A stretch of DNA of 64,000 nucleotides. Source: Lithobates sylvaticus. Its lineage: Eukaryota > Chordata > Amphibia > Anura > Ranidae. The stretch spans positions 99,436,888-99,500,887 of the forward strand of contig CM053031.1 in NCBI GenBank assembly GCA_028564925.1, given 5' to 3'. The notes below the pieces were generated by a model. The model searched no databases, had not been told where the DNA came from, and worked only from the letters and a program-made list of their open reading frames with translations. This document shows positions 1 to 11,500 of this stretch, piece after piece. The translations under genes were made by a program, and so were the position numbers. Numbering within the stretch: position 1 is the stretch's first letter; the number at the start of each line of letters is the position of its first letter.

Positions 1-2535
1 AATGTGGTATACGTTGAATGGAAATATTCATGTCCTCAACTTTAAGAGACAAGCTCCGGGAAGACCCATGAAGTACCTACACCCACTCCATTTATATTAG
101 ATATACAGATCTCAAAAGTGATAACTAACAGCTGGGTCTGAGTTTTTCAAAACTGAAAGAACAAGATGTATCTAGGTATCTCTAATTATTCCAAAGCAGC
201 TAAACTGATTGATTGCTATGGACACTAACACTAATTTTCATTTTCTCCAGTTCTGATTATTTAGTTACAATGTTTTTCATAACTGAACATTTCAAATTCC
301 CATTATCAGGCAAGCTAACCTGTAAAATTCCAACTAACCTGATACATAATGTATAATTCTATAGCTTATATTTTTTTTTTACAGAGAATTGTTTTGGCAT
401 GTCCATATTCTTGTGTTTGTCATTTAATTTGCTGGTTGCTTTCATATTGCTTCATTCAAAATCCAAGCAAAAAAACAACTAAAAAATATATATAAAACAA
501 AAAAAAAAACAACAACAGTCTGTCAAAAGACAAAAATAACCATTTAAGTGCAAAACTGACTTTCTAAAGTCTGCAATTCCCTGCTGCATTAATTTCCATT
601 ACAGTTCACTTGTAATTCCCACTGGCTAACTGCTGAAACTTCTTCCTGTTCAAAAATATGCAAGTGCCATCTCCATTTTCAAGTCTTGCTTCGCCCATTG
701 TTGACCAGTCTGTGGTATTTCAGCTGGTGAAGGTACAGAAGAAATATTTAAACAAAAGCATATGGCTACAAACACCTATGTCACATTTACTGCAGGCAAG
801 ACTGCAGACCAAGAGGATGGAACTTTGCTCATTTTCTTCTCCAGTATCCTTAGTTAGACTTTTCTTTTTCTAGTGCCAGTGGTGGAGATGCATTGTATTA
901 TGAGATGAATATTTAAACAATGGTGATATGCATATTGGAGGCTATATTCCTTCTTTTATCATACAATGTGATACTGATGAATTCACTGGGGGTTTAATAA
1001 ATAAAAAATATAAACATTAGCTTGATTTTTGTACATCACTGTTGCTTTCATCTGCTTATTAGGACTTCTTGGACGAATCAGAAAAATAAAGAATATATCT
1101 TATATCCTTTTCCAGCTTATATCCATAGACTGTATACATATTTGAGAACATCTTGAAACTTTAATGGCATGACACATCATCCTAAAAATGGGACAAGTAG
1201 GGTTTAGTCTTTCCCATAGACTTCATGATCATAACCAGAAAGTCCTTCAAGTATGAAGCAGAAGAACTGTATAGTTTCACCTTGTAGTTCCTAACAAATA
1301 CTCTGGGCAAGATATTTTAACCAAGTTAATATATTCTTATGAAGCTGTTACAAGCAAACCTATGTTCTGGAGTTCTGGAAAAGAATAAGGATAACCGCAT
1401 CAACAATTCGAACACCATATCCTCCGAATAATTAAATATTATTGTTGTTGATTAGTGAGACCTAGTTGATGGCAGGAACTGGCAGTGGAAGACAGTTTTG
1501 AATGGTCTTGTTTAGTGAAATAAGAAACAAGTGTTAGGGCTCAAACTCTTTGACATGTATGATATGGTAACTTGAGCTGAAAAACTCTGCACTATGTGCT
1601 GTAGGAACATAAAATGCAAGTATACAAAGTACTTCTGCTTCATAGAGCTTCCACCAGTACTTAGTCATTATATGACAGTCAAATGTTGTCCCAATCCACA
1701 GAGAGCAAGCTGCCAGTCTGGATACTTCATCAAGTGCTCTCCTCAATAAATAATATTAATACAAAATCTATAGCATTCTTTAACCTTCTTATGTAAGTGA
1801 TCTGGCATGGAGAAGCACACCTGAGTAAGTAAGGTGGCTCTTATAGAGGGCTCAAAGTATCCAAAAAGAATAGGGATTTCTCCTTATTTTCATAATACTG
1901 AAACTCCTACACAACAGTGTTCCGGTGCCTGTAGGGAGGAGGGGGAAGGACAGTGCCTGGTTTTAGAGTGAATTCGGTCAGATATTCTGGGTTTTCAGCC
2001 ACGACTGGCCTGATACGTCCATTCTGTGTTAATAGAAGAATCGTGCAAATTTCTTTCCTGCAACCCGTGATTACAGGAAAGAAATTTGCACTGTGTATGG
2101 CCTGCCTTATTCACAATTATTTGTGGCACGTTTTAAATTACTGCTTAGGTACCCTGTACTAATAAATGGTCACTGTCCTGTACGGTATTTTAACCGTGTA
2201 TATATAAATGCTGTTATTGGGAAGAGTAAAGACAAACTTTGCTATTGACAGATTTTACTCCAAAGAAGTTAGGTATTTGATTTATTTATAAGGGTCAGTA
2301 ACAACGCAAAGCAATACTGGTGCTGCTAAAGTGGCTACATGCATCTATGATTTCTGAATTCTCAAAAGGACCCCAGGCAAAGCAAAAAATGCAGTCATAC
2401 ATATGTAAAGTAAATAGCTGTTTAACTGAGTGTGCAGTTTTTGCTTATAAAAGCGTTGCTGGAAAGAAAAAGTTCTACAGCATTACATTTTAGCCCTTTA
2501 GTAGGTAATGAATCTGTTTCCAAAAATGTATGTAT
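1..2535. other. ERBB4 intron 26 sequence, mostly unique
   Basis: This is AT-rich intronic DNA downstream of the CYT-1 exon in gene orientation. I see no exon with ErbB4 coding potential and no complete mobile element, apart from the short hairpin repeat at 2043-2091. Short open stretches are not supported as genes. Confidence 0.6.
2043..2091. repeat. hairpin repeat, 18-bp perfect arms
   Basis: The arms GTGCAAATTTCTTTCCTG (2043-2060) and its exact reverse complement (2074-2091) enclose a 13-base loop. The core TTTCTTTCCTGCAACC recurs in a second hairpin at 47789-47828, so both probably belong to one fold-back repeat family. The outer limits of this copy were not resolved. Confidence 0.7.
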
Positions 2536-2543
2536 TTAGTGGA

Positions 2544-3540
2544 TAGGGATGAGTGAACCCTGACACATTTGATTTCGCAGGAGGTTCAGTGAACCTAGAA
2601 AAAAGCCTGCTAAACCCAAACATATCACTAACCCCATTAAAGTATATGGGCTATTTTTTTCCTTGCCTTTCCATGTCCTATATGCAAGCTTTTGTTAAAA
2701 AAGGAGGAAGCTGGTAGGGAACTTGTACCAATGTGAAAAAAGAAAAAATAGCTCAGAGGGGCAGCTTAAAGCGGTTGTATACCCTTAAATTCAACTTGCA
2801 CCTACAGGTAAGCCTAGATTAAGGCTTACCTGTAGGTACAAGAAATATCTCCTAAACCTTCACGGTTTAGGAGATATTTGCAAAGGACGTCTTACAACAT
2901 TGTTTACGGCGTACACAACGGTGCATTTACAGGGTTAATCCCCATTCACAACTGCGGCTCAACGCAGTTGAAGTGTCCCGCGTGCATGCGCGGAGCAACG
3001 TCCTCGCCGCTCTGGCCAATCACAGCGCCGCAGCGGCGCTGTGATTGGCCGCAGCGGCGATACCCGGAAGGGTATCTGTGGAGAGAAGGATGCGGTCGGA
3101 GGGGGAGAAGAGGACGGCGTTGGGGGCCCCGATCTAAGGTAAGTGATGCATAATGAGCTAGTATGCTAGTCATACTAGCTCATTATGACTTTGTCTTGCA
3201 GGTAGTTTGAAAAAAACCCGACTAAAAACGGGTATACAACCGATTTAAAGGGCAACAAAAATACACAAATCCTTTAAATAATATGCTTTGGAAATGCCTT
3301 AAACTTGCATGTGTAGTTGCAGAAGTATGATGTATTCTTTTGAAAGTGATTTTATTTTTTACAAATAGGGATCTGCCATCTGCCATTTAGCAACAGTAAC
3401 ATTGCCACTGCTAAGTGACAGATCCCTGACTTGCTTCTATTTGTAAACATACAAGGATCGGTCATTTAGTGGTACCAAATACCAAACAGGCTGGGTTTTG
3501 GTTTAACGCTGGTTAGACCTGAACTAAAAGCTTATCCTTA
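2544..3540. mobile_element. hAT-like non-autonomous element with nested MITE
   Basis: The left end TAGGGATGAGTGAACCC and the right end, read inward on the other strand as TAAGGATAAGC, are similar inverted termini. They are flanked by near-identical 8-bp sequences, TTAGTGGA (2536-2543) and GTAGTGGA (3541-3548). An 8-bp duplication with TAGGG-type ends suggests hAT. No transposase reading was seen. The TTAA element at 2770-3244 is inserted in it, so the hAT-like copy is the older of the two. Confidence 0.6.
2770..3244. mobile_element. TTAA-flanked MITE, family A copy 1
   Basis: It is flanked by TTAA at 2766-2769 and 3245-3248. The inverted ends are AGCGGTTGTATACCC on the left and ATCGGTTGTATACCCG on the right, read inward. 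Internal hairpins include AGGTAAGCCT/AGGCTTACCT and TCCTAAACC/GGTTTAGGA. A GC-rich middle and a segment reading TTATGACTTTGTCTTGCAGG near the right end are shared with the copy at 11017-11401. TTAA targets fit piggyBac or Kolobok elements; no coding capacity is visible. Confidence 0.8.
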
Positions 3541-3659
3541 GTAGTGGATAACAAACTAGCCCTTAAAAAAAGCATTTTAAGCCAACCACACCTGTAATCC
3601 ACCCTTGATGCTATGTTGGTTTATTGTCAGCATTTATCCTGCTAGTATTTTTTCCTTAA

Positions 3660-4282
3660 AGCGGTGTTGTACTCAAAATTGACAGTTAATCTTAATAAAA
3701 TCAGTTATTGCCATAGATGCTGAAATGCCCATTAAAAAAAAAAATGTCTGTCATTACCTTTTAATCTCAATATTTATCCTGACTTCCAGGCTCTCCTCCC
3801 GTGGGAGTAGGCGTGTTTATCGCTTTTCCCTGGCTCCGCAAAGACCCCTGGGAGCTTTTTCAGAGTCTTCCCATGAATCAGTGGGGAACGCCGTCATGCC
3901 GAAATCTCGCAAGATCTCCGAGATCTCGCAAGATTTCGGCATGACGGCGTTCCCCACTGATTCATGGGAAGATCTTGCCGCCTGTTGCTATGGCAACCCT
4001 GAATTCTACGGCGCTGCTCACTGTTAGCATTGAGCATGCGCGGGATCGAGCGGTGAATGCTGGGAGCACAGCATTCACTGCCTCCCGGAAATACATGCTT
4101 GTGGGCTTCAAATGCCCACAAGCAAAATGACAACCGCCTGGACACTTTTTTATAAGATATCCTTTGTGACGAAATCGGCAAGCGGGGGAACTGGCAAACA
4201 AAAAACGTGAGTACTACATTGTCCTTTTTAAAAGATATAAACAATCCTGAAAAAAAAAATGATAGGTGGGTGGAATCCCGCT
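3660..4282. mobile_element. TTAA-flanked MITE with long palindrome
   Basis: It is flanked by TTAA at 3656-3659 and 4283-4286. The ends AGCGGTGTTGTACTC and AGCGGGATTCCACCC (right end read inward) are imperfect inverted repeats. Within it, 3866-3907 and 3931-3972 are perfect 42-bp inverted repeats around a 23-base loop, rich in CpG. Open stretches across the palindrome are not considered genes. Confidence 0.7.
3866..3972. repeat. perfect 42-bp palindrome
   Basis: The left arm begins TCTTCCCATGAATCAGTGGG and the right arm is its exact reverse complement over 42 bp. The 23-base loop itself contains partial copies of CTCGCAAGAT. This is the central hairpin of the surrounding TTAA element. Confidence 0.9.
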
Positions 4283-4631
4283 TTAAGCCTCATCAAGCCA
4301 TCAGAACCTGAACTGCATAGCTAGCATTTTAATTGCACTGAATATAGACATTTAAAGATATGTAAGAGATGTATGGCAGGTAAGGAGTGAGACACATACA
4401 CATACACACCAAGGGTGAGGAAGGGTCAGGATATATCTACTGTAGGTCGTTCTGGTCAGATTAAATATTGTGCTTGGCTGAGAGTGTGTTATAGTATATT
4501 AATGGCAAAATTAATGTACAAAACACTGGGGTAAAGCTAATGGTAGGAAAACAAAAAGAAAGAAAAAAACAAAAAAACAACAAAAGGGTCAAAGTCAAGA
4601 CAAAGATTAAAGGCTATGGTGGAATACTTAC

Positions 4632-4679
4632 TCCTGACATAGGGGTGTAGGCAGGAGGAGGGCTGTGTCCAATTTCACT
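4632..4679 (-). CDS. ERBB4: ERBB4 coding exon 26: alternatively spliced CYT-1 exon
   Basis: The exon encodes exactly 16 residues, SEIGHSPPPAYTPMSG, in 48 bp, phase 0 at both ends. The acceptor is CTATCAG|AGT (AG at 4681-4680) and the donor is TCAGGA|GTAAGT (4632/4631). This is the cassette whose inclusion defines the CYT-1 isoform of ErbB4; skipping it gives CYT-2. It carries overlapping short motifs known in the family. PPAY is a PPxY motif that binds WW-domain proteins, and YTPM is a YxxM motif that recruits PI3-kinase p85 once phosphorylated. The sequence appears identical to the human exon as I recall it. It sits 26.5 kb downstream of exon 25 in the gene. The next constitutive exon (beginning NQFVYRDG in human) was not found in the remaining 4.6 kb and probably lies outside the window. 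Confidence 0.96.
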
Positions 4680-5713
4680 CTGATAGGAAAAAGAAATGGA
4701 ATGATGGCAATAAGAATGAAAAGAATTTATGTGTTGCATGAGATAGTAAGACTAAAAGCATGCATCATAGAGAAGCCAACTCCACATCATGGATGTAAAC
4801 ACTCTTCTGTACAATGACAAATATACTGTATATATTCAGTGATGCTACTGAGAAAAATGCTAGTATGCTTCCAAGTAAGATCATAGCAATTCATCAACTA
4901 ACTATTGCAGCGTTAAAATGCCAGGATATCTTATTTTGTAGTCATTGGGCTTTTTTAAGGAACCAGAAATAACAAAGATAAGGCTCTCAATACAGATGCT
5001 AGTTATAATGTTTAATGCTCACTGGCTACCTAGAACCTAGGGTTTGTTTGCTCTTCTTAAAATACACTTACACAAAGAAAAGAAGTGTTTGGATTGTGCA
5101 AGCACAATATAATAATATATAATTACTGGTGTGGCTTTCAGGTAGGGTAGATAATTAATTAGGTTATGTACAAACCAATATAGAAAAAGTCATATTCAAC
5201 TGTCCCTGGGTAACTTTAGAGCATAATTCGATTTTTATTACTGCCTATGTTCCTACTGGGGAGAGCTGCACTCTATATTGTCTTAGTGAGCATTGTCGCT
5301 GGAAAAAAAGTGAAGGTAAATCAAAAATGTTACATTCATCACCTAATGAGGTGTGGGTCACCTGTTCCAGTGACAACTCCCTACGAAGGAATTGCTCCTT
5401 ACTTTGGGATGATTTCCTCAAACTTCCTATTGTGTCTTCAGGACACAACACAGACAGGAAAAAAGTGTGCAAATATTGTTTAAATACAAGAGGCATGCGT
5501 ATTCTTGAATCTTTGTGTATTTCTTCCTGATCTGTGCAGTAAGCTAGTTTGTCTATGTGCAGGAGCCTACTGTGATACAGACCAGTCATTGCTGCTCTCT
5601 CTCCTTGTGTAGGTTAACTGGTCTTGCATCAGCTCCAACCTGTAGTTGTCTGCAGGCAGCCTGTAGTTAAAAGTACTGCAGGGTCCCTCTCATAGCTCTG
5701 TTCAGGCTATATG

Positions 5714-8063
5714 CAGTGCCGATCCTGACCTCCCTGGGGCCCTAAGCAAAATTCTGCTAAGGGGCCCTCTACTTGACCCGTGATGCCGTGAGCTATGTAA
5801 ACCATTTGCCATTGCCACATAGTCACACCTGACACTTCAGTGCTCCCAAAACAATCCTCCCTCCTTTAAACAAAACAGTCAAAGAATAAGTACAACAATA
5901 TAGAACAGAATGAGGTCCCCAGAGAGCCCCCCTTACATCAGGGTCCTCAGAGAGCCCCTCCTTACACCAAGGTCCTCAGAGAGCCCCCCTTATACAAGGG
6001 TCCCCAGACAGCCCCCCTTAAATCAGTGTCCTCAGAGAGTCTCACCCTACATCAGGGTCCCCAGAGAGCCTCCCCCTACATTAGGGTCCCCAGAGAGCCC
6101 CCCCCCCTACATCAGGGTCCCTAGAGAGCCACCCCCTACATCAGGATCCCCAGAGAGCCTCCCCTTACATCAGGATCCCCAGAGAGCCTCCCCTTACATC
6201 AGGATCCCCAGAGAGCTTCCCCTTACATCAGGATCCCCAGAGAGCCTCCCCTTACATCAGGATCCCCAGAGAGCCTCCCCTTACATCAGGGTCCCTAGAG
6301 AGCCTCCCCCTACATCAGGATCCCCAGAGAGCCTCCCCTTACATCAGGATCCCCAGAGAGCCTCCCCTTACATCAGGATCCTCAGAGAGCCTCCCCTTAC
6401 ATCAGGATCCCCAGAGAGCCTCCCCTTACATCAGGATCCCCAGAGAGCCTCCCCTTACATCAGGGTCCCCAGAGACCCCCCTTAAATCAGTGCCCTCAGA
6501 GAGTCTCCCCCTACATCAGGGTCCCCAGAGAGCCCCCCCCTACATTAGGTTTCCCAGAGAGTCTCCTCCTTACATCAGAGTCCCCAGAAAGCCCCTCCTT
6601 ACATCAGAGTCCCCAGAGAGCCCCCCTTACATCAGTGTCCTCAGAGAGCCCCTCTTTACATCAGTGTCCTCAGAGAGCCCCTCTTTACATCAGGGTCCCC
6701 AGTGAGCCTCCCTACTTACATCTAGGCCCCCCGAGGGTATTCCCCTACATCAGGATCCCCAGAGAGCCTCCCCTTACACCAGGCTCCCCAGAGAGCCCCT
6801 CCTTACATCAGGGTCCTCAGAGAGCCCCTCCTTACATCAGGGTCCTCAGAGAGCCCCCCCTACACCAGGGTCCCCAGCGAGCCCCCCCTTACACCAGGGT
6901 CCCCAGAGAGCCCCCCCTTACACCAGGGTCCCCAGAGAGCCCCCCCTTACACCAGGGTCCCAAGAGAGCCTTCCCTCTTACATTAGTGTCCCCAGAGAGC
7001 CCCTCCTTACACAGGGTCCCCAAAGAGCCCCTCCTTACACAGAGTCCCCAGAGAGCCCCCCCTCTGACATTAGTGTCCCCAGGGGGCCCCGTCTTTACAT
7101 CAGTGTCCCCAGAGGGCCCCGTTTTTACATCAGTGTCCCCAGAGGGCTCCGTCCTTACATCAGTGTCCCCAGAGGGCCCCGTCCTTACATTAGTGTCCCC
7201 AGAGAGCCCCCCTCTTATATTAGTGTCCCCAGAGGCCCCCTTCCTTACATTAGTGTCCCCAGAAAGCCCCCCCTCTTACATTTGGGCCCCCAAACAGCTG
7301 ACTCCCCCCTTGCAGAAGTTAGGGCTGGGGCTAGTAGTTCTATCTCCGAATGTATACAGCGGAGAGGGGAGGGGCCTCTGACCCGGTGTACTATCATTAG
7401 CCGTCCCCCATCACAAAGTGCCCGCTGTGTACAACACCCATATTCTGAAAATTGCCGAGGATGAACGGCGCCTGCGCCGTGAGTCCACTTTCAAGCCCCA
7501 CCATCCAAGTGGACATAGAGTTAGAATATAAAAGAGCCGAGCGCAGAGAGGCCGTGCCCGAAGCGTGGCGAGCGAAGCGAGGGGCCCTCTTAGTTTGAGT
7601 AGCCCTATGTCCGCTTGGATGGTGGGGTTTACACATCCACTCACGGCGCAGGCGCCGTTCATCTTCCGACAATTTCCGAAAATCTTTATGCTCCGTACTG
7701 CGTATGCGCAGTACACTTTGGACACCTGGTGATAGCCGGACTGTTTGTGACAGAACACCGGGCATCAGCAACAGTGTTCAAGCAGAGTGAAAGTGAAACT
7801 GATACCTGCCTGGGTCAGAGGCCCCTCCCTTCTCCTCTCCACTGTATACACTGAGAGTACTACAAACTCCAGGGAGATCCTGCCGCCCACTCAGGCACCA
7901 TAGAGCTGCTGATCGCCGCCTTCCACCTCCTCCCACCTCTCCTCACTGCACTCTAAACGGCCAGCCAGAGGTGCAGGGGGGGATTCTGGGTCTTGGGGGC
8001 CCCCCCACAGCGGCGGGGCCCTAAGCAGCTTGCATAGTGTGCCTATAGGGCCGATCGGCTCTG
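5714..8063. mobile_element. large fold-back element carrying a 29-bp minisatellite
   Basis: The left end CAGTGCCGATCCTGACC and the right end, read inward as CAGAGCCGATCGGCCC, are followed on both sides by GGGCCCTAAGC or GCTTAGGGCCC blocks, consistent with terminal inverted repeats. Inside, 7430-7530 and 7610-7680 form a long inverted repeat (GAACGGCGCCTGCGCCGTGA and its complement). A further pair reading CCTCTGACCC / GGGTCAGAGG lies at about 7374 and 7813. The left half is a minisatellite at 5905-7290. No transposase is visible and no clear target duplication was resolved, so the class is uncertain. Confidence 0.55.
5905..7290. repeat. 29-bp minisatellite, about 48 units
   Basis: A tandem array of a unit close to AGGATCCCCAGAGAGCCTCC plus CCTTACATC (29 bases). 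The most regular stretch is 6130-6460. Units diverge toward the right end (7060-7290) to forms such as CCCCAGAGGGCCCCGTCC. Because 29 is not a multiple of three, all three frames give repetitive Pro/Ser/Arg-rich readings, which are artefacts of the array. Confidence 0.9.
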
Positions 8064-9730
8064 TGCAGTATAGTGGTGATGCCCATGCCACTTTAAGGAT
8101 AAGTTCACACGTGTGCTGACAGTAATGTGAGCCAACAGGCCTATATCGTTACAGTGTGTTTTTGACATGAGTTTAAAGTGCATTAAAAACGGCACCCCGG
8201 ACACCCTCTAAGTGATCACTGATTTTCCACCTTTCACCTCACTGATATTTGATTAACACTTGGCAAACTCACTGTAAGCAGGCTATAAATGCTATTTACA
8301 ATGCATTACCATAGACTTGAATGGAAGGGATGAAATTCTTCAGCTTCTCCCAGACTTGACATGTAGCTTAATTTCTGCTATACAGTGATGTCAAGTGACA
8401 CATATGCTACATGTTTTTCAAATGTGAACTGTCCACTGTCCATATTTTCCACTGCAGGCTGCTTTTCTAGGTGTTTGAGGAGGAGCAAAAACACACCTCA
8501 AACGCCTGTTTCTAATTCCAATGTGGACAGATACTAACAAGGTAATAATTGGGTTTGCAAAGGAATGTTGTGCACACAGAGAGGACTTATTTTTATTATG
8601 GCTATTGACAAATAGATTTGAATAAAAGTTTTTGTGTCTGGAGTTCAGCTTTAAATTTCCGCAACAAAAGAGTGATAGCCCTATTTTTGATGAGAGTAGA
8701 ATGAAAACCCTTTGAAATATGTAATTTAAATTTAAGGATTCTGTTTCAAACGTATTCATCAAACGTTCACTATCACAGTACGTGTAAAATGGTCAGCTGG
8801 AAGCTGTGCTTATGAATTGTTGTAGATAGAAATACAGTGAAAGTAATAATATTATAAATTGTCATACAATATCAAATGCTATAAATGATTACAATGATTA
8901 AAATAATGGAGTGTCACTATACTCTGCATCAGAGGATGAACAAGTAAAGACCATATGCGCCCATGATATTACTTGAATTATTCAGATGCTTCTGACAGCT
9001 TAAGCAAAATGAGACTATGGGCTGGTTGCCATCATCTTGTGATTGCCTGTGCTGACAAGGTTTCATGGCAGTAACCTACGGAACCTGTATCAACTCGTTC
9101 TACAGCAAACATGACAGTAATAGACATTTCCCTTGGTTTGACATTAGGATTCAGGAATACTAAGCACAGTTTCATTCAAATCTAATTTATTGCCATCTCA
9201 GCTGGGTGTTTAGCATTTCTTTTAATGCTTTCATGTAGAAATCTAGGCCTGGCTTTTCAGTTCACAGAGAGACTGGAAAGTAAATCAATATATATGATGT
9301 TGGCGTGGCAAGCTACATGAGTCTTAAGATTCCCATGGTCTCCATACCCATGTGTTAAAAATAGACCTTGTCTAGTTACATAATGTCAAGAACGTCTGTA
9401 GATCTATCCTAATGTGGTCATTACAGGTATGATATAATTAGTATATTATTTTATTCAGAGTCCACCTGTCAGCTATGCCTAGGTACATAGGGAGAAAATC
9501 ATTATAATTTCTTGGAGAGCAAACATATGGGCTTTATTAAAATATATACTAAAAAGAACAATGTTGACCGCTAAGCCATATATTACCAAACTTTTTTGGG
9601 CTTTACCAACAATCTGTGATATGTTTATTTTCCCCTGGGCAGATTAATCACTGATGCTCTTCTGAGCAGTTTATAAAACATGTACTGTCCATAAGATCTA
9701 CAAAACAAGAACTATCCATAAATCTCTGAA
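8064..9730. other. intron 25 sequence, no recognised element
   Basis: AT-rich intronic sequence. Short phrases such as the tract near 8087 (CTTTAAGGATAAGTTCACAC) and TTCAGCTTTAAA near 8646 hint at degraded TTAA-type repeats, but no paired ends were found. Confidence 0.4.
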
Positions 9731-9734
9731 AATC

Positions 9735-11500
9735 AAACTTAAGTGTAGCGGTGCATGAGCGGTAGCACAAGATATTGGTCGCTTATTATCGGAGCTCTGT
9801 TGTGGCTCTGCATTTTCTCTCTTCCACTCCTCTAACAGTTACATGTTAAAGCAAAGGAGACACAGATCCTGAGAGAACGCCTCCAGTAACCACATATGGC
9901 TAAAATAGGGTGCCAGAAAACCACATCACCTTCCTGGAAGCTGAGGCCTACCAACATGGAGAGATATCTCTCGCGACCAGCATGCCCAGCTTCAAAGTCC
10001 ACCATTGATTATAAAGGTTAGAAACTGCAAACATTTAGTGACCTATCCCCTATAACAAGACATCTCCAGAAGAATCGTGTACCATACCATTGAGGCTTTA
10101 TGTTCTCACTCATTGTTTTCAATAGATAGATCTTCAAGAAGGCTTGTTTAAAAATTTGGGCTATCTCCTCCTTTGGATGAAGCTATGGTTATACTTCTTC
10201 CCAGTACTCACCCAGAATCCACACCAAGCTAGATATGGACACCAGCCAAATCCAAGACGAGGAAACAAACTCAAGCTCTTCCATGAGCCTCTCCACTTTG
10301 CCCCTTCATAGGTCCCACGGAGGCTTCCATGGGCTCCTCAGACATATGTTGTTCATAGGCTTTTGACTAATGCAGTTACTGATACATATGTCTCATCTAG
10401 ACAATAGCTATATTCTTAGTTCTATTAATGTATGTTTTGGTTTATTTATTTTTTATCTTTTTGTGCATTTCTTTACTGTAGATTTACATGCCAGTCAGTT
10501 TTTTTATTTTATTTTTTGCTCAGTCTGACTACTGTGAGCATTATGTTATCATTGATTACAATGTATTTAAAGATCACTTAACATGAAGGCTTTAAACTCT
10601 ATAAGGAAGAGATTACTTTCTTTAAGGTATTTAGGTCATCCCAAGCAGTTGTTTTTTTAACACAGGGAACACATTTTCCTGAAGGGTGTTCTTTTAAATT
10701 TTCTGTGAATTCCTTTCCTCACTCCTATGTACTGTAGCTTCAGACCCCTACGGAAAGCTGGTGTGGAAATCCTAATTAAACACACATGTTCTTTAAACGT
10801 AATCTCCTCTAATATAGACCCTGGTGGTTGGTTTGTTATGCTACATTGTAGTTATATGGTTACACTCTCTTTATTAAATGTGTATGCTCCCAGTTCTGAT
10901 CAAATCACGTTTCCTACACAGGTAATAGATAACATGTCTCATTCTTTCCACCCATTTAATATCGTAGGCAGATATCTTAATATGGTAAAGTCTCTATAAA
11001 CCATCAGGCCCTTTAAAGTGGTTGTAAACCCTGTTACACCACTTTTACCCACAGGTAAGCCTATAACAAGGCTTACCTGTAGGTACCTTATATATCTCCT
11101 AAACTTGTACAGTTTAGGAGATATTCAGTATATGCGCTGCTGGCAATGTCATCAGGGAAGGGGGATTGAAGAAACAGGCCGCTGTGACGTTTCTTCAGGA
11201 GTCGTGCTGTTACAGGTGGCTCCCATGCGCATGCTCCAGCCAATCACAGCTGTGATTGGCCTGGAGCCACGAACCCGGAAGTAACTCCAGTGGAAGCTGT
11301 ACTCGGAGGTCATCTTTTAAGGTAAGTATTTCATAATGCTCATTATGACTTTGTCTTGCAGGGTCTGTTTTTCTTTTTTTTCCCTGAGGTTTACAATCTC
11401 TTTAAGGAAACCTACCCTCGCTTTACCAATCTGCAGCTTTTCGCAAATTTTTGTGGATACAAGCACCTTATAGTGCCTACTTTTAAACACCAAGGTTAAC
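9735..11500 (+). mobile_element. L1/Tx1-type LINE, 5' part, interrupted by a MITE
   Basis: From about 10590 to 10990 the plus strand encodes a broken apurinic-endonuclease domain. Recognisable blocks are VVFLTQGTHFPEG, KAGVEILIKH, DPGGWFVMLH and LLNVYAPSSDQITFP, which align by eye with the start of L1/Tx1 ORF2. About 9890-10330 resembles a degraded ORF1 region, and 9735-9850 could be 5'UTR. A TTAA MITE (11017-11401) splits the endonuclease segment, and the LINE seems to resume just after 11405. The frame is not continuous, so this is a dead copy. The LINE class is fairly secure; the outer limits are guesses. Confidence 0.6.
11017..11401. mobile_element. TTAA-flanked MITE, family A copy 2
   Basis: It is flanked by TTAA at 11013-11016 and 11402-11405. 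The ends are AGTGGTTGTAAACCC and AGAGATTGTAAACCTC (right end read inward). It shares with the 2770-3244 copy the AGGTAAGCCT/AGGCTTACCT hairpin, the CTCCTAAAC/GTTTAGGAGATAT hairpin and the TTATGACTTTGTCTTGCAGG block near the right end, so the two are one family. It is inserted in the LINE endonuclease segment. Confidence 0.85.

Noticed and set aside
3725-4244. Overlapping open readings on both strands
   Set aside because: They span the palindrome of a TTAA MITE; no recognised protein.
1-4600. Search for the next ERBB4 exon (NQFVYRDG...) after CYT-1
   Set aside because: No reading with that sequence and splice sites was found; it is assumed to lie beyond the window.
5905-7290. CRISPR-like array with 29-base repeats
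   Set aside because: The repeats are contiguous, with no unique spacers, and lie in an intron of a vertebrate gene.
5910-7381. Long plus-strand Pro/Ser/Arg-rich open readings
   Set aside because: They arise from the 29-bp minisatellite read in three frames; there is no homology and no gene structure.
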